Source: Methylobacterium radiotolerans JCM 2831 (GTDB taxonomy: Bacteria; Pseudomonadota; Alphaproteobacteria; Rhizobiales; Beijerinckiaceae). From it: a stretch of DNA of 64,000 nucleotides. Positions within the stretch are counted from its first letter, which is position 1. Every line of letters starts with the position of its first letter. A program made the position numbers and the translations under genes. Location of the stretch: NCBI RefSeq assembly GCF_000019725.1, contig NC_010505.1, positions 806,001 through 870,000 on the forward strand. The letters are read 5' to 3'. This document shows positions 1 to 7,524 of this stretch, one piece after another. The notes under the pieces were generated by a model. The model was given only the letters and a program-made list of their open reading frames with translations. It searched no databases and was not told where the DNA came from.

Positions 1-195
1 CAGCCGGTCCATCAGCGCCCCGTCCACCGCGCCGCCGACGCAGAGCGCGCGGATCCGCGGGCCGATCTCGGCGAGCAGAGCCTCCGGGTCCGCGGCCTCC
101 GCCAGCCGGTGGACCCCGTACCGTCCGTCGAAGGCTTTCTCCACGAGCGGGTGCATCTTCCGGAGCAACAGGATCTCTGCCGGGGCCTCAGCCAT
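1..195 (-). CDS. 2-hydroxyacid dehydrogenase, N-terminal fragment (cut by window edge)
   Basis: Only the first 65 residues lie in the window and the rest is off the left edge. The start is ATG at 195. The readable N-terminus (MAEAPAEILLLRKMHPLVEK, then a GPRIRALCVGGAVDGALMD stretch) matches the substrate-binding lobe of D-isomer-specific 2-hydroxyacid dehydrogenases of the glyoxylate/hydroxypyruvate reductase type. These reduce 2-oxoacids with NAD(P)H in the cytoplasm. The catalytic Arg/Glu/His and the nucleotide fold are outside the window, so substrate and cofactor cannot be judged. It is divergent from leuC with 243 bp between them. Confidence 0.7.
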   Translation of the reverse strand, partial: MAEAPAEILLLRKMHPLVEKAFDGRYGVHRLAEAADPEALLAEIGPRIRALCVGGAVDGALMDRL

Positions 196-438
196 CGTTC
201 ACTCCCACGTTCGGCCGTTCGTCGGTGCCGGCCGCCTCCCCCGTCCCGGCATAGAGCCTGTGCGGGGTGGCGCGCCAGCGCGTCGGAGCCGCCGCGGTGA
301 CAACCGCGCGGATCAGCCGGGCGGCCAATCGACCGGCACAGGGCTCGCCTCTTTCGAAAACCGCGCGCGATGCCTACTAAGGACCACGCATCATCGCGAG
401 AGTTCTGCACCGACCCCATTCGCCGAAGACGAAGACCG

Positions 439-1851
439 ATGACCAGCCCGCGCACCCTCTACGACAAGATTTGGGACGACCACGTCGTCGATGTCCAGCC
501 GGACGGCTCCAGCCTCCTCTACATCGACCGGCACCTCGTTCACGAAGTGACGAGCCCGCAGGCGTTCGAGGGTCTCCGCGTGGCGGGCCGCAAGGTGCGC
601 CATCCGGAGAAGACGCTGGCCGTCGTGGACCACAACGTCCAGACCTCCGACCGGTCGCAGGGCATCGACGATCCCGAGAGCCGCACGCAGCTTGAGGCGC
701 TCGCCGAGAACGTGCGCGACTTCGGCATCGAGTTCTACGACGCCCTCGACCGCCGCCAGGGCATCGTCCACATCATCGGCCCCGAGCAGGGCTTCACGCT
801 GCCCGGCCAGACGATCGTGTGCGGCGATTCGCACACCTCGACGCACGGCGCCTTCGGGGCGCTGGCCCACGGCATCGGCACCTCGGAGGTCGAGCACGTG
901 CTCGCCACCCAGACGCTGGTGCAGCGCAAGGCCAGGAACATGCGCGTCTCCGTCGACGGCACGCTGCCGCCCGGCGTGACCGCGAAGGACATCATCCTGG
1001 CGATCATCGGCGAGATCGGGACCGCCGGCGGCACCGGCCACGTCATCGAGTACGCCGGCGAGGCGATCCGCGCCCTCTCGATGGAGGGCCGGATGACGAT
1101 CTGCAACATGTCGATCGAGGGAGGGGCCCGCGCCGGCATGGTCGCCCCCGACGCGACGACCTTCGCCTACGTGAAGGACCGCCCCAAGGCGCCGAAGGGC
1201 GCGGCCTTCGACGCGGCCCGCCGCTACTGGGAGAGCCTCGTCACCGACGCGGGCGCGCATTTCGACCGCGAGGTGCGCCTCGACGCGGCCAACCTGCCGC
1301 CGATCGTCAGCTGGGGCACGAGCCCCGAGGACGTGATCTCGGTGCAGGGCCGCATCCCGGACCCGTCCGAGATCGCCGACGAGAACAAGCGGCAGTCGAA
1401 GGAGAAGGCGCTGGCCTACATGGGCCTGACGCCGGGGACCCGGATCACCGACATCACCCTGGACCGGATCTTCATCGGCTCCTGCACCAACGGCCGCATC
1501 GAGGATCTGCGCGAGGTCGCGCGGGTCGTCGGCGACCGGAAGGTGCACGAGGGTGTTTCGGCGATGATCGTGCCGGGCTCCGGCCTCGTGAAGGCGCAGG
1601 CGGAGGCCGAAGGTCTCGACAAGATCCTGAAGGCGGCGGGTTTCGACTGGCGCGAGCCGGGCTGCTCGATGTGCCTCGGCATGAACCCGGACAAGCTGCG
1701 TCCGGGCGAGCGCTGCGCCTCGACGTCGAACCGCAACTTCGAGGGCCGGCAGGGTCCGCGCGGGCGCACACACCTCGTGTCTCCCGCCATGGCGGCGGCC
1801 GCGGCGGTGGCCGGACGCTTCGTCGACATCCGGGAGTGGCCGCAGGGCTGA
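439..1851 (+). CDS. leuC: 3-isopropylmalate dehydratase large subunit
   Basis: LeuC with LeuD isomerises 2-isopropylmalate to 3-isopropylmalate, the second step of leucine synthesis, using a [4Fe-4S] cluster. The 470-residue protein starts [18 protein letters not shown], as is usual for the family, so ATG 439 is preferred over the upstream in-frame ATG at 370. The cluster ligands are visible as Cys349 (FIGSCTNGR) and Cys409/Cys412 ([11 protein letters not shown]). Further aconitase-family signatures are [12 protein letters not shown] and the Arg-containing [12 protein letters not shown] near the C-terminus. leuD and leuB are not adjacent. The gene is followed by a hairpin and then a leucine tRNA on the same strand. 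Confidence 0.97.
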   Translation: MTSPRTLYDKIWDDHVVDVQPDGSSLLYIDRHLVHEVTSPQAFEGLRVAGRKVRHPEKTLAVVDHNVQTSDRSQGIDDPESRTQLEALAENVRDFGIEFYDALDRRQGIVHIIGPEQGFTLPGQTIVCGDSHTSTHGAFGALAHGIGTSEVEHVLATQTLVQRKARNMRVSVDGTLPPGVTAKDIILAIIGEIGTAGGTGHVIEYAGEAIRALSMEGRMTICNMSIEGGARAGMVAPDATTFAYVKDRPKAPKGAAFDAARRYWESLVTDAGAHFDREVRLDAANLPPIVSWGTSPEDVISVQGRIPDPSEIADENKRQSKEKALAYMGLTPGTRITDITLDRIFIGSCTNGRIEDLREVARVVGDRKVHEGVSAMIVPGSGLVKAQAEAEGLDKILKAAGFDWREPGCSMCLGMNPDKLRPGERCASTSNRNFEGRQGPRGRTHLVSPAMAAAAAVAGRFVDIREWPQG

Positions 1852-1870
1852 AATCCCGATTGACGCCGGC

Positions 1871-1893
1871 GGCTCCGTTGCCTAAACGGAGCC
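1871..1893 (+). terminator. Hairpin after leuC
   Basis: This is a perfect 9-bp inverted repeat (GGCTCCGTT / AACGGAGCC) with a 5-nt loop, 19 nt after the leuC stop. No T-tract follows, so it may be a weak terminator or a 3'-end stabiliser rather than a strong intrinsic terminator. A second stem (GCCGTCG / CGACGGC, 1891-1916) runs on from it up to the tRNA. Confidence 0.45.
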
Positions 1894-1918
1894 GTCGCCG
1901 GCCGATGGCCGACGGCGA

Positions 1919-2003
1919 GCCCAGGTGGCGGAATTGGTAGACGCGCTGGTTTCAGGTACCAGTCTCGCGAGAGGTGAAGGTTCGAGTCCTTTCCTGGGCA
2001 CCA
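1919..2003 (+). tRNA. tRNA-Leu (CAG)
   Basis: The acceptor stem GCCCAGG pairs with CCTGGGC at 1993-1999, followed by discriminator A and an encoded CCA at 2001-2003. The anticodon stem CTGGT/ACCAG encloses the loop TTCAGGT, giving anticodon CAG, which decodes CUG, the dominant leucine codon at this GC content. The long variable arm (CTCGCGAGAG) is typical of class II leucine tRNAs. The T-arm carries GGTTCGAGTCC. It lies 67 nt downstream of leuC on the same strand. Confidence 0.97.
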
Positions 2004-2016
2004 AATGCCTGACAGC

Positions 2017-2050
2017 AGCCCGCCAGAGCCTTGGCGGGCTTTGTTGTTTC
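2017..2050 (+). terminator. Intrinsic terminator of tRNA-Leu
   Basis: A perfect 8-bp stem AGCCCGCC / GGCGGGCT with an 8-nt loop is followed directly by TTGTTGTTTC. This is a standard rho-independent terminator 13 nt after the tRNA CCA end. Confidence 0.9.
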
Positions 2051-2563
2051 TAGAGGCCGAGAACTCCGGACCGGTCTCCGGGACCCCGCCGCGAGCCGTC
2101 GAGGTTCGGTTGACGGCCCGGATACCGGTCGCGCCTCCCTCGTTCGGGGATCGGCGGCGCGCATCCGGGTGTCGGGTCTTCGCCGACGCGGACCTGCCGA
2201 GGATCGGGCGCGCGGAGGCAGCGGTCTGCAGAACGAGGCGCTCGATGGCGTGGCCTGCCGGCCCTCACGCGAATCGTGCTGGCGGCCGTCGGACAGGCTG
2301 GGGGGCGAGGGGCCTGGCCGATTCGACGGAAGATCCCGGGCCCGGGCCAGCCACCGTGCGCCGCGGTCTCGGAACCGCACCACCGTCCCGCGCGTAGACC
2401 GGGCCTCGACATTCCCCAGCGAGACCACCTCGAACCGCCCGGCTCCGGCCGCGGCGGTTTTTTCGCGCCGGGCGTTCCGCTGGCGCGGTGCTCGCGACGG
2501 CGCGACATCCCTCCGGGGATCGTCGCTCGGCCCCGCCGGCACCGCCGCGCGGAGCGTCCTCGA
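2051..2563. other. Stretch with no supported gene
   Basis: About 510 bp between the tRNA terminator and the small gene that ends at 2564. Open frames exist on both strands but have no Shine-Dalgarno sequence, are rich in Arg/Pro/Gly as expected of random high-GC frames, and one runs through the tRNA. No tRNA 3'-end duplication or integrase remnant that would mark an attachment site was seen. Confidence 0.5.
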
Positions 2564-2698
2564 TCAGGCTGCGGTGACGCGACGGTAGCTCGCGGCGAAC
2601 GCCTCGGCTTCCTCGTGCGTCAGATCGGTGACCACGAGCCCCGGCGCGTAGACCGTCCAGCGGCCGTCGTTGTCCTCCGACATACGGATCTCGACCAC
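2564..2698 (-). CDS. 44-residue protein of unknown function
   Basis: Not recognised. The GTG start at 2698 is preceded by a consensus AGGAGGT (reverse complement of 2704-2710) at 5-nt spacing, one of the best ribosome sites in the window. The product begins VVEIRMSEDNDGRWTVYAPG and continues with an acidic THEEAEAFAASYRR helix. A short strand-turn-strand followed by a helix would fit a tiny folded domain. No signal peptide or membrane segment is present. It is isolated, with more than 400 bp free on either side. The strong SD and the ordered composition support a real gene, but the function is unknown. Confidence 0.65.
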   Translation of the reverse strand: MVEIRMSEDNDGRWTVYAPGLVVTDLTHEEAEAFAASYRRVTAA

Positions 2699-2710
2699 CG
2701 CGGACCTCCT

Positions 2711-3114
2711 CGATCTCGGGTAGAACCTTGCTGTCAGACTGACGATTTCTTGTGCGGGATCAATACCTCTTAAGATACTGGACGGCGCCCGACGCGGACG
2801 CGCGGGGGCGCCATCCGCGGAAGCGCCCGGTCCACCGGCGCCGGTCCTGTTTCCGGAATCCCCGCGCGGGACCGCCGTTCCGCGGCACGCGGCACGTATC
2901 GGTAACCCCGGTCGGTCAATCTATCTTCGAGCCAAGTTGCGTATCGGCTCGGCTCACTCGCTGGTGAGATCAGGCGCTCCCCCGCCCCGTGAGCAGATCG
3001 GGGCGGGGCCGAGAGCGCGGGCGGCCTGGCAAGCCTTCTGCCGCGTCCCGATCCTATGTCCGACCTGCCGCCCGCGCCGCGTCGCGACAGGAGTGCGCAG
3101 GCCGGGCTGGACCG
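2711..3114. other. Intergenic stretch
   Basis: About 400 bp between the 44-codon gene and the end of the leftward operon. It probably holds the promoter of the small gene near 2715-2780, where A/T content rises, and a strong GC hairpin at 2980-3008. No convincing reading frame was found. Confidence 0.5.
2980..3008 (-). terminator. GC-rich hairpin downstream of the DUF393 operon
   Basis: A perfect 10-bp inverted repeat (CCCCGCCCCG / CGGGGCGGGG) with a 9-nt loop lies about 105 nt beyond the stop of the last gene of the leftward operon. No T-tract is present, so it may be a terminator or an RNA-stability element. Confidence 0.35.
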
Positions 3115-3330
3115 CTACAGCCAGCGCTCGTCGAGGTCGGTCGCGTTCCGGTCGGCGACGGGCTGCGTCTCGTCACCCTCGGCGAAGACCACCACGTCGT
3201 CCGGTCCGACATCGCGGGTCGCGTAGAAATCCCAGCGCCGGTGGATCACGCGCGGGCCGCCGAAGATCCGGTAGGCGTTCCAGTACCGGTCATCACGGAA
3301 GCCGACGTAGTGGACGCAGCGGGTGGCCAT
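3115..3330 (-). CDS. 71-residue protein of unknown function
   Basis: Not assigned to a family. The sequence is rich in aromatic and acidic residues (CVHYVGFRDDRYWNAYRIFG, then DVGPDDVVVFAEGDE) and has no signal peptide or membrane helix, suggesting a small cytoplasmic beta-rich protein. It is the third gene of a tight leftward operon: its ATG at 3330 lies 4 nt after the stop of the DUF393 protein, so it is translated with it. A sensible amino-acid composition and the operon spacing support it as real. Confidence 0.75.
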   Translation of the reverse strand: MATRCVHYVGFRDDRYWNAYRIFGGPRVIHRRWDFYATRDVGPDDVVVFAEGDETQPVADRNATDLDERWL

Positions 3331-3334
3331 CGGC

Positions 3335-3754
3335 TCACCGCAGGCGGGCGATCAGCCGGGCCAAGCGCGGCCGCAGCGGCAGGGACAGCCGGTAGGCCCA
3401 TTCGGCGAGCGGGAGCACCGGGCGCGCGCCCAGGACGCGCAGGTCGACCACGCGGCCGAGCCAGCGCCAGCCGGGCAGGGTTCGCCAGAGGCGCGCGAAC
3501 GCGGCCGCACCGGAGATCAGCTGCCCGTCCGCGGTCCGGACGTGGAAGCGCCGCAGGGCCCGATCCCGGTCGAGATCCGGGCCGAGCACCGGCTCGGTCG
3601 CTCCGCGGCCGACATCGACGAAGGCGACCTGGCCCGCGCCGGCGCATCGGCGATACTGGTCGATCTCGGCGCGGCACAGCGGGCAGCCGCCGTCGTAGTA
3701 GACGCTGAGCGGCCCGTCGGAGCGTTCGTCGGCCGTGGCCGCGCCGGTGCCCAC
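3335..3754 (-). CDS. DUF393 (DCC family) thiol-disulfide oxidoreductase
   Basis: A 139-residue protein of the YuxK/DUF393 family, which carries a thioredoxin-like CxxC near the N-terminus. The signature YYDGGCPLCRAEI is at about residues 19-31. The remainder (VDVGRG, FHVRTADGQLISGAAAFARL, W-rich segment, PLAEWAYRL) follows the family pattern. Members are thought to act in thiol-disulfide chemistry, but substrates are not established. Translation starts at GTG 3754, four nt after the stop of the cupredoxin-like gene. The gene sits between a secreted two-cysteine protein and a small unknown protein, so a redox role towards the secreted neighbour is possible but is inference. Confidence 0.9.
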   Translation of the reverse strand: MGTGAATADERSDGPLSVYYDGGCPLCRAEIDQYRRCAGAGQVAFVDVGRGATEPVLGPDLDRDRALRRFHVRTADGQLISGAAAFARLWRTLPGWRWLGRVVDLRVLGARPVLPLAEWAYRLSLPLRPRLARLIARLR

Positions 3755-3758
3755 GGTC

Positions 3759-4211
3759 TCAGTTCGCCGCCGGGCTCAGGACCAGCTTGCCCTTGAAGGG
3801 CGCGTCGGCGTTGCGCGTGCTGGTGCAGGCGTACTCGTCCTGCCCGGCCTTCATCGTCCGCAGGCGCAGCGTGCCCTTCCCGTTCTGCTTGACCGTGTAG
3901 CCCTTCTCGCTGGCGACATGCACCAGGTCGCCGTCGGCGTGCAGCACGAGGCCGTTCTCGAACTGCCCGGGCGCGGTGATCGTCACCGGCGCGTCGGCGC
4001 TGCTCACGATGTTCAGCGCGACGTTGGTGTCGGCAGGAAGCTTGAGCTCGGCCGGGGCGCAGACCGGCTTGCCGTCCTTCAGGCTGATCGTCAGTTCCAC
4101 GGGCGGCATCGCGTCGGTGGCAGGCTGCGGCAGGGGCTTGCCCTGAGCGAGAGCCGGCCCTGCGGCCAGGAGAACCAGGAGCGTCGCCGATCCGCGCACG
4201 AGTGTCAGCAT
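3759..4211 (-). CDS. Secreted cupredoxin-like protein
   Basis: A 150-residue protein with a clear signal peptide (MLTLVRGSATLLVLLAAGPA, cleavage near ALAQG). The mature part looks like a small Greek-key beta-sandwich (VELTISLKDGKPVCAPAELK ... TITAPGQFENGLVLHADGD ... KGTLRLRTMKAGQDEYAC). Only two cysteines are present (PVCAP and EYACTS) and no clear C-x(n)-H-x(4)-M copper site can be read, so copper binding is not shown. First gene of the three-gene leftward operon, divergent from the zinc-ribbon membrane gene. The fold call rests on pattern only. Confidence 0.65.
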   Translation of the reverse strand: MLTLVRGSATLLVLLAAGPALAQGKPLPQPATDAMPPVELTISLKDGKPVCAPAELKLPADTNVALNIVSSADAPVTITAPGQFENGLVLHADGDLVHVASEKGYTVKQNGKGTLRLRTMKAGQDEYACTSTRNADAPFKGKLVLSPAAN

Positions 4212-4479
4212 GTGGAGTCAGTCCCGGTTGGAGGGTCGGCGCGGCCCGCGAGCGCACCGCCGGAAAAGGCGGTGCGCTCGGCGACGTTCCCGGGCGCAAC
4301 GCCGCACCCGTCCGGGTACGGAGGGGTCCGATTGTCGGGATGCCGCCGATCGCGCTCGCGGCCCCGGTGGAGCCGCCCGTCCGCGGTGGCGGCACTCTCC
4401 CCTCAGGTTCGGCCCGCGTATCCCGGAACGCGACGCGGGATATAAGGACCCGCTACGGTTTTCGGCGAGGTCGATTCGC

Positions 4480-5535
4480 GTGCGGTCCGGTTCAAGGCTC
4501 TCCGAACGCTGGTTCACGCTGGCGCTCTGGCTCGTCGCGCTCGTCTTCGCGTGGTTCCTGATCGGGCTGGGATCGCTGGTCGTCGGCGATCTGCCGCAGG
4601 TGGAGCACCGCTACACCCTCGACCAGTTCCTCGACACCGACCAGGGCACGGCGTCGGCCGAGGCCCTCAAGCAGATCCGCCGGGAGCAGGACGACAACCG
4701 ACGGAACGTCGAGCAGGATCAGCTCGCCCTCGAGGCTGCGCAGTCCGCCTCCGAGGGCGCGCGCGAGACCTTCGCCAACTGGCTGAAGACTCGGGACGCC
4801 ACCCAGCGGGTCGACCAGGATCCCGGCCTCGTCGCGCGCACCCAGCAGCTCGACGAGCTGAAGGCCGCCGAGCGCAGCGTCGAGGAGCGGCTCGCGGCCC
4901 TGGCGCGGACGGGGCTCGACCTGTCGGAGCGCGAGGCGGCGCAGCTGCGCGTGGACAGCGATCTGCGGGCGGCGGCGCAGGCGCGGCTCGACGCGGCCGA
5001 GCGCGGCCAGGAACTGCGCGTCTTCGGCTATCGCCTCGCCCTGACGCTGCCGCTGCTGGCCCTCGCCGGATGGCTCCTGCTCAAGCGCCGCCGCACCCGC
5101 AACTGGCCGTTCGTGTGGGGCTTCGCCTTCGCGGCGGCCTTCGCGTTCTTCGTCGAGCTCGTCCCCTACATGCCGAGCTACGGCGGCTACGTGCAGTACG
5201 GCGTCGGCGTGATCGTCACGCTGGTCGCGGGTCGCGCGGCGATCAACGCGCTGCACGCCTACCGCGCCCGGCAGGCGGTGGTGGAGGCGCGCCCGGACGC
5301 CGAGCGGCGGACCGAGATCGCCACCGACCAGGCCCTGGCGCGCCTCGCCAAGAAGGCGTGCCCCGGCTGCGAGCGGCCGATCGCCCTCGACGACGCGAGC
5401 ACGAACTTCTGCCCCCATTGCGGCCTCGGCATCTTCGCGCACTGCCCGTCCTGCGCGCAGCGCAAGAGCACCTTCGAGCGCTTCTGCCGCGCCTGCGGCA
5501 CCCGGAGCCCGGATCTCGCGAGCGCGGTGACCTGA
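4480..5535 (+). CDS. Membrane protein with coiled coil and C-terminal zinc ribbons
   Basis: From GTG 4480 (GAGG 9 nt upstream) the product is 351 residues. Order of parts: one N-terminal membrane helix (about residues 11-32), a Glu/Gln/Arg-rich coiled coil that is probably periplasmic (about 55-180), two or three membrane helices (LALTLPLLALAGWLLL; VWGFAFAAAFAFFVEL; YVQYGVGVIVTLVAG), then a cytoplasmic tail with four CxxC pairs (CPGC, CPHC, CPSC, CRAC) forming two zinc ribbons. The open frame extends upstream to 4210, but that part is Arg-rich and overlaps the divergent operon start. Function unknown. Ribbons of this kind usually mediate protein or nucleic-acid contacts. Confidence 0.75.
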   Translation: MRSGSRLSERWFTLALWLVALVFAWFLIGLGSLVVGDLPQVEHRYTLDQFLDTDQGTASAEALKQIRREQDDNRRNVEQDQLALEAAQSASEGARETFANWLKTRDATQRVDQDPGLVARTQQLDELKAAERSVEERLAALARTGLDLSEREAAQLRVDSDLRAAAQARLDAAERGQELRVFGYRLALTLPLLALAGWLLLKRRRTRNWPFVWGFAFAAAFAFFVELVPYMPSYGGYVQYGVGVIVTLVAGRAAINALHAYRARQAVVEARPDAERRTEIATDQALARLAKKACPGCERPIALDDASTNFCPHCGLGIFAHCPSCAQRKSTFERFCRACGTRSPDLASAVT

Positions 5536-5560
5536 GGCCGCCCGGACACCCGGTTGCGCC

Positions 5561-6640
5561 TCAGGCGTTGTCGCCCCGGATCGCCGCGATGACCGCGTCG
5601 GTGACCTGACGGGTCGTCGCCGTGCCGCCGAGGTCCGGCGTGTGCAACTCTGGATCCGCCGTGACCCGCTCGACCGCGCGCATCAGCCGGTCGGCCGCCG
5701 GCTTCTCGCCGAGGTGCTCGAGCATCTGACACGCCGTCCAGAAGGTCGCGATCGGGTTGGCGATGCCCTTGCCGGTGATGTCGAAGGCCGAGCCGTGGAT
5801 CGGCTCGAACATCGACGGGAAGGTCCGCTCCGGGTTGATGTTGGCGGTCGGTGCGATGCCGAGCGACCCGGCGAGCGCCGCCGCGAGGTCCGACAGGATG
5901 TCGGCGTGCAGGTTCGTCGCCACGATCGTGTCGAGGGTCTCGGGCTTCGTCACCATCCGCATCGTCATGGCGTCGACCAGCATCTTGTCCCAGGTCACGT
6001 CCGGGAAGTCCTTCGCGACCTCGGCGGCGATCTCGTCCCACATCACCATGGCGTGGCGCTGGGCGTTGGACTTGGTGACGACGGTGAGCAACTTGCGCGG
6101 GCGGGTGCGGGCGAGCTCGAAGGCGTAGCGGATGATCCGGTCCACGCCCGAGCGGGTCATCATCGAGACGTCGGTGGCGACCTCGTTGGGATGGCCCTGG
6201 TGGACCCGGCCGCCGACGCCCGCATACTCGCCCTCCGAGTTCTCGCGCACGATCACCCAGTCGAGTTCCGGACCCGAGACGTTGCGCAGCGGGCTGGTGA
6301 TGCCCGGCAGGATCCGGGTCGGGCGGACATTGGCGTATTGGTCGAAGGGCTGGCAGATCGCGAGCCGCAGGCCCCAGAGGGTGATGTGATCGGGCACGTC
6401 CGGCGCCCCCACGGCGCCGAAGAAGATCGCGTCGTGGTTCCGGATCTGCTCGCGGCCGTCGGCCGGCATCATCACGCCGTGCTTCTTGTAGTAGTCCGAG
6501 CCCCAGTCGAAATGGTCGAACCGGAAGGCGAAGGAGCCGGCCTTCTCGGCCAGCGCGTCGAGCACCTCGATGCCGGCGGCGATGACCTCGACGCCGATGC
6601 CGTCCGCGGGAATGGCCGCGATGGTGTAGGTCTTCGTCAT
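5561..6640 (-). CDS. dmlA: Tartrate / D-malate dehydrogenase (decarboxylating)
   Basis: A 359-residue member of the isocitrate/isopropylmalate dehydrogenase family. Family motifs are IPADGIGVEVIAAGIEVL, the metal/substrate segment VIVRENSEGEYAGVGGR, KSNAQRHAM, and ATNLHADILSDLAAALAGSL. The HITLWGLRL and GVGGRVHQGHPNEVATD stretches resemble the tartrate dehydrogenase/D-malate dehydrogenase (TtuC/DmlA) branch rather than LeuB. These enzymes oxidise D-malate or tartrate with NAD+ and divalent metal. The leuB alternative is less likely despite leuC nearby. The start is ATG 6640 (MTKTYTIAAIPADGIG). The 149-bp region shared with the divergent response regulator gene carries a direct-repeat operator. 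Confidence 0.88.
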   Translation of the reverse strand: MTKTYTIAAIPADGIGVEVIAAGIEVLDALAEKAGSFAFRFDHFDWGSDYYKKHGVMMPADGREQIRNHDAIFFGAVGAPDVPDHITLWGLRLAICQPFDQYANVRPTRILPGITSPLRNVSGPELDWVIVRENSEGEYAGVGGRVHQGHPNEVATDVSMMTRSGVDRIIRYAFELARTRPRKLLTVVTKSNAQRHAMVMWDEIAAEVAKDFPDVTWDKMLVDAMTMRMVTKPETLDTIVATNLHADILSDLAAALAGSLGIAPTANINPERTFPSMFEPIHGSAFDITGKGIANPIATFWTACQMLEHLGEKPAADRLMRAVERVTADPELHTPDLGGTATTRQVTDAVIAAIRGDNA

Positions 6641-6723
6641 GGGTGTCTTCTCGAGCGTCTTCGGGGGCGAGGCGAGTAAGCGAACCCTGACGGTGGCGCG
6701 GGCTCGGCGTCCGGATCGGGACG

Positions 6724-6739
6724 TGTAACGTTTTGTGAC
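6724..6739 (+). promoter_or_regulatory. Direct-repeat operator TGTAAC-N4-TGTGAC
   Basis: Two hexamers start exactly 10 bp apart (TGTAACGTTT TGTGAC), the spacing used by head-to-tail OmpR-family dimers. The site lies 50 bp upstream of the response regulator start and 85 bp from the dehydrogenase start. The same hexamer in reverse complement (GTTACA twice, also 10 bp apart) recurs at 8928-8943, just after the kinase gene. This fits autoregulation by the adjacent regulator, which is an inference. Confidence 0.55.
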
Positions 6740-6789
6740 ACCGCGCAGTTTCGCGTTGCCGTGCCGTCCGCCGCCCCTATGCTCGCCCG

Positions 6790-7524
6790 ATGCACGAGGG
6801 CACCACCATCGCCATCGTCGAGGACGATCCCGACATCCGGGCCCTGCTCGCCGGCTACCTGGAGGGCGAGGGGTTCCGCACCGTCGCCCTCGACGGTGGC
6901 GCGGCCCTCGACCGCCTGCTCGCGTCGGGCGTCGCGCCGCACCTCGTCGTCCTCGACTGGATGCTGCCCGGCGAGGACGGCCTGTCCATCTGCCGCCGCC
7001 TGCGTGAATCGGGCGGGCCACCCATCGTGATGCTGACCGCCAAGGATGAGGACATCGACCGGGTCCTCGGACTGGAGATGGGCGCCGACGACTACGTCTC
7101 GAAGCCGTTCAACCCGCGGGTCCTGCTGGCCCGGATCCGCGCGGTCCTGCGACGGGCCCACGGCGCCGGCGTCCAGGCCGCCGAGGCCGCAAGCGAGCGG
7201 CTGAGCGTCGCCGACCTCGTGGTCGATCTCGCGGCCCGCACGGTGCTCACCGGTGAGCCCGCCGCCGAGGTCCCGCTGACCAGCGCCGAGTACGACCTGC
7301 TCCACTGCTTCGTCACCCGGCCGCAGCGTGTGCTCTCGCGCGACCAGCTCCTCGACTGGACCCGCGGCCGGACCGCCGACGCCTTCGATCGCACCATCGA
7401 CGTCCAGGTGAGCCGACTGCGGCACAAGCTCGACGCCTCGGGCAGCCAGGCCGCGTCCCTGCTCAAGACCGTGCGCAACGCCGGCTACATCCTCGCCGCC
7501 CCGGTCCGCTCCGGAGCCCCGTGA
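6790..7524 (+). CDS. OmpR-family response regulator
   Basis: A 244-residue two-domain regulator. The receiver domain has the acidic pair in IVEDDPDIR, phospho-acceptor Asp56 (VVLDWMLPGEDG), the switch Thr in VMLTAKDE and the Lys in YVSKPFNP. A winged-helix DNA-binding domain follows from about residue 140 (LTSAEYDLLHCFVTRPQRVL, then TIDVQVSRLRHKL with the recognition helix). It overlaps the kinase gene (TGATG), so the two are one unit. No clear Shine-Dalgarno precedes the ATG. The direct repeat at 6724-6739 suggests autoregulation. The signal sensed is unknown. Confidence 0.95.
   Translation: MHEGTTIAIVEDDPDIRALLAGYLEGEGFRTVALDGGAALDRLLASGVAPHLVVLDWMLPGEDGLSICRRLRESGGPPIVMLTAKDEDIDRVLGLEMGADDYVSKPFNPRVLLARIRAVLRRAHGAGVQAAEAASERLSVADLVVDLAARTVLTGEPAAEVPLTSAEYDLLHCFVTRPQRVLSRDQLLDWTRGRTADAFDRTIDVQVSRLRHKLDASGSQAASLLKTVRNAGYILAAPVRSGAP

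Noticed and set aside
1952..2542. A leftward open frame of about 200 codons overlapping tRNA-Leu and its terminator
   Set aside because: It crosses a functional tRNA gene and has no ribosome site or recognisable domain.
1919..2563. Integration site of a mobile element at the tRNA-Leu 3' end
   Set aside because: No repeated tRNA 3' end, integrase or phage-like gene follows in the window.
5561..6640. Calling the dehydrogenase leuB because leuC is nearby
   Set aside because: Sequence segments such as GVGGRVHQGHPNEVATD fit the tartrate/D-malate branch, and the gene is on the other strand several kilobases away.
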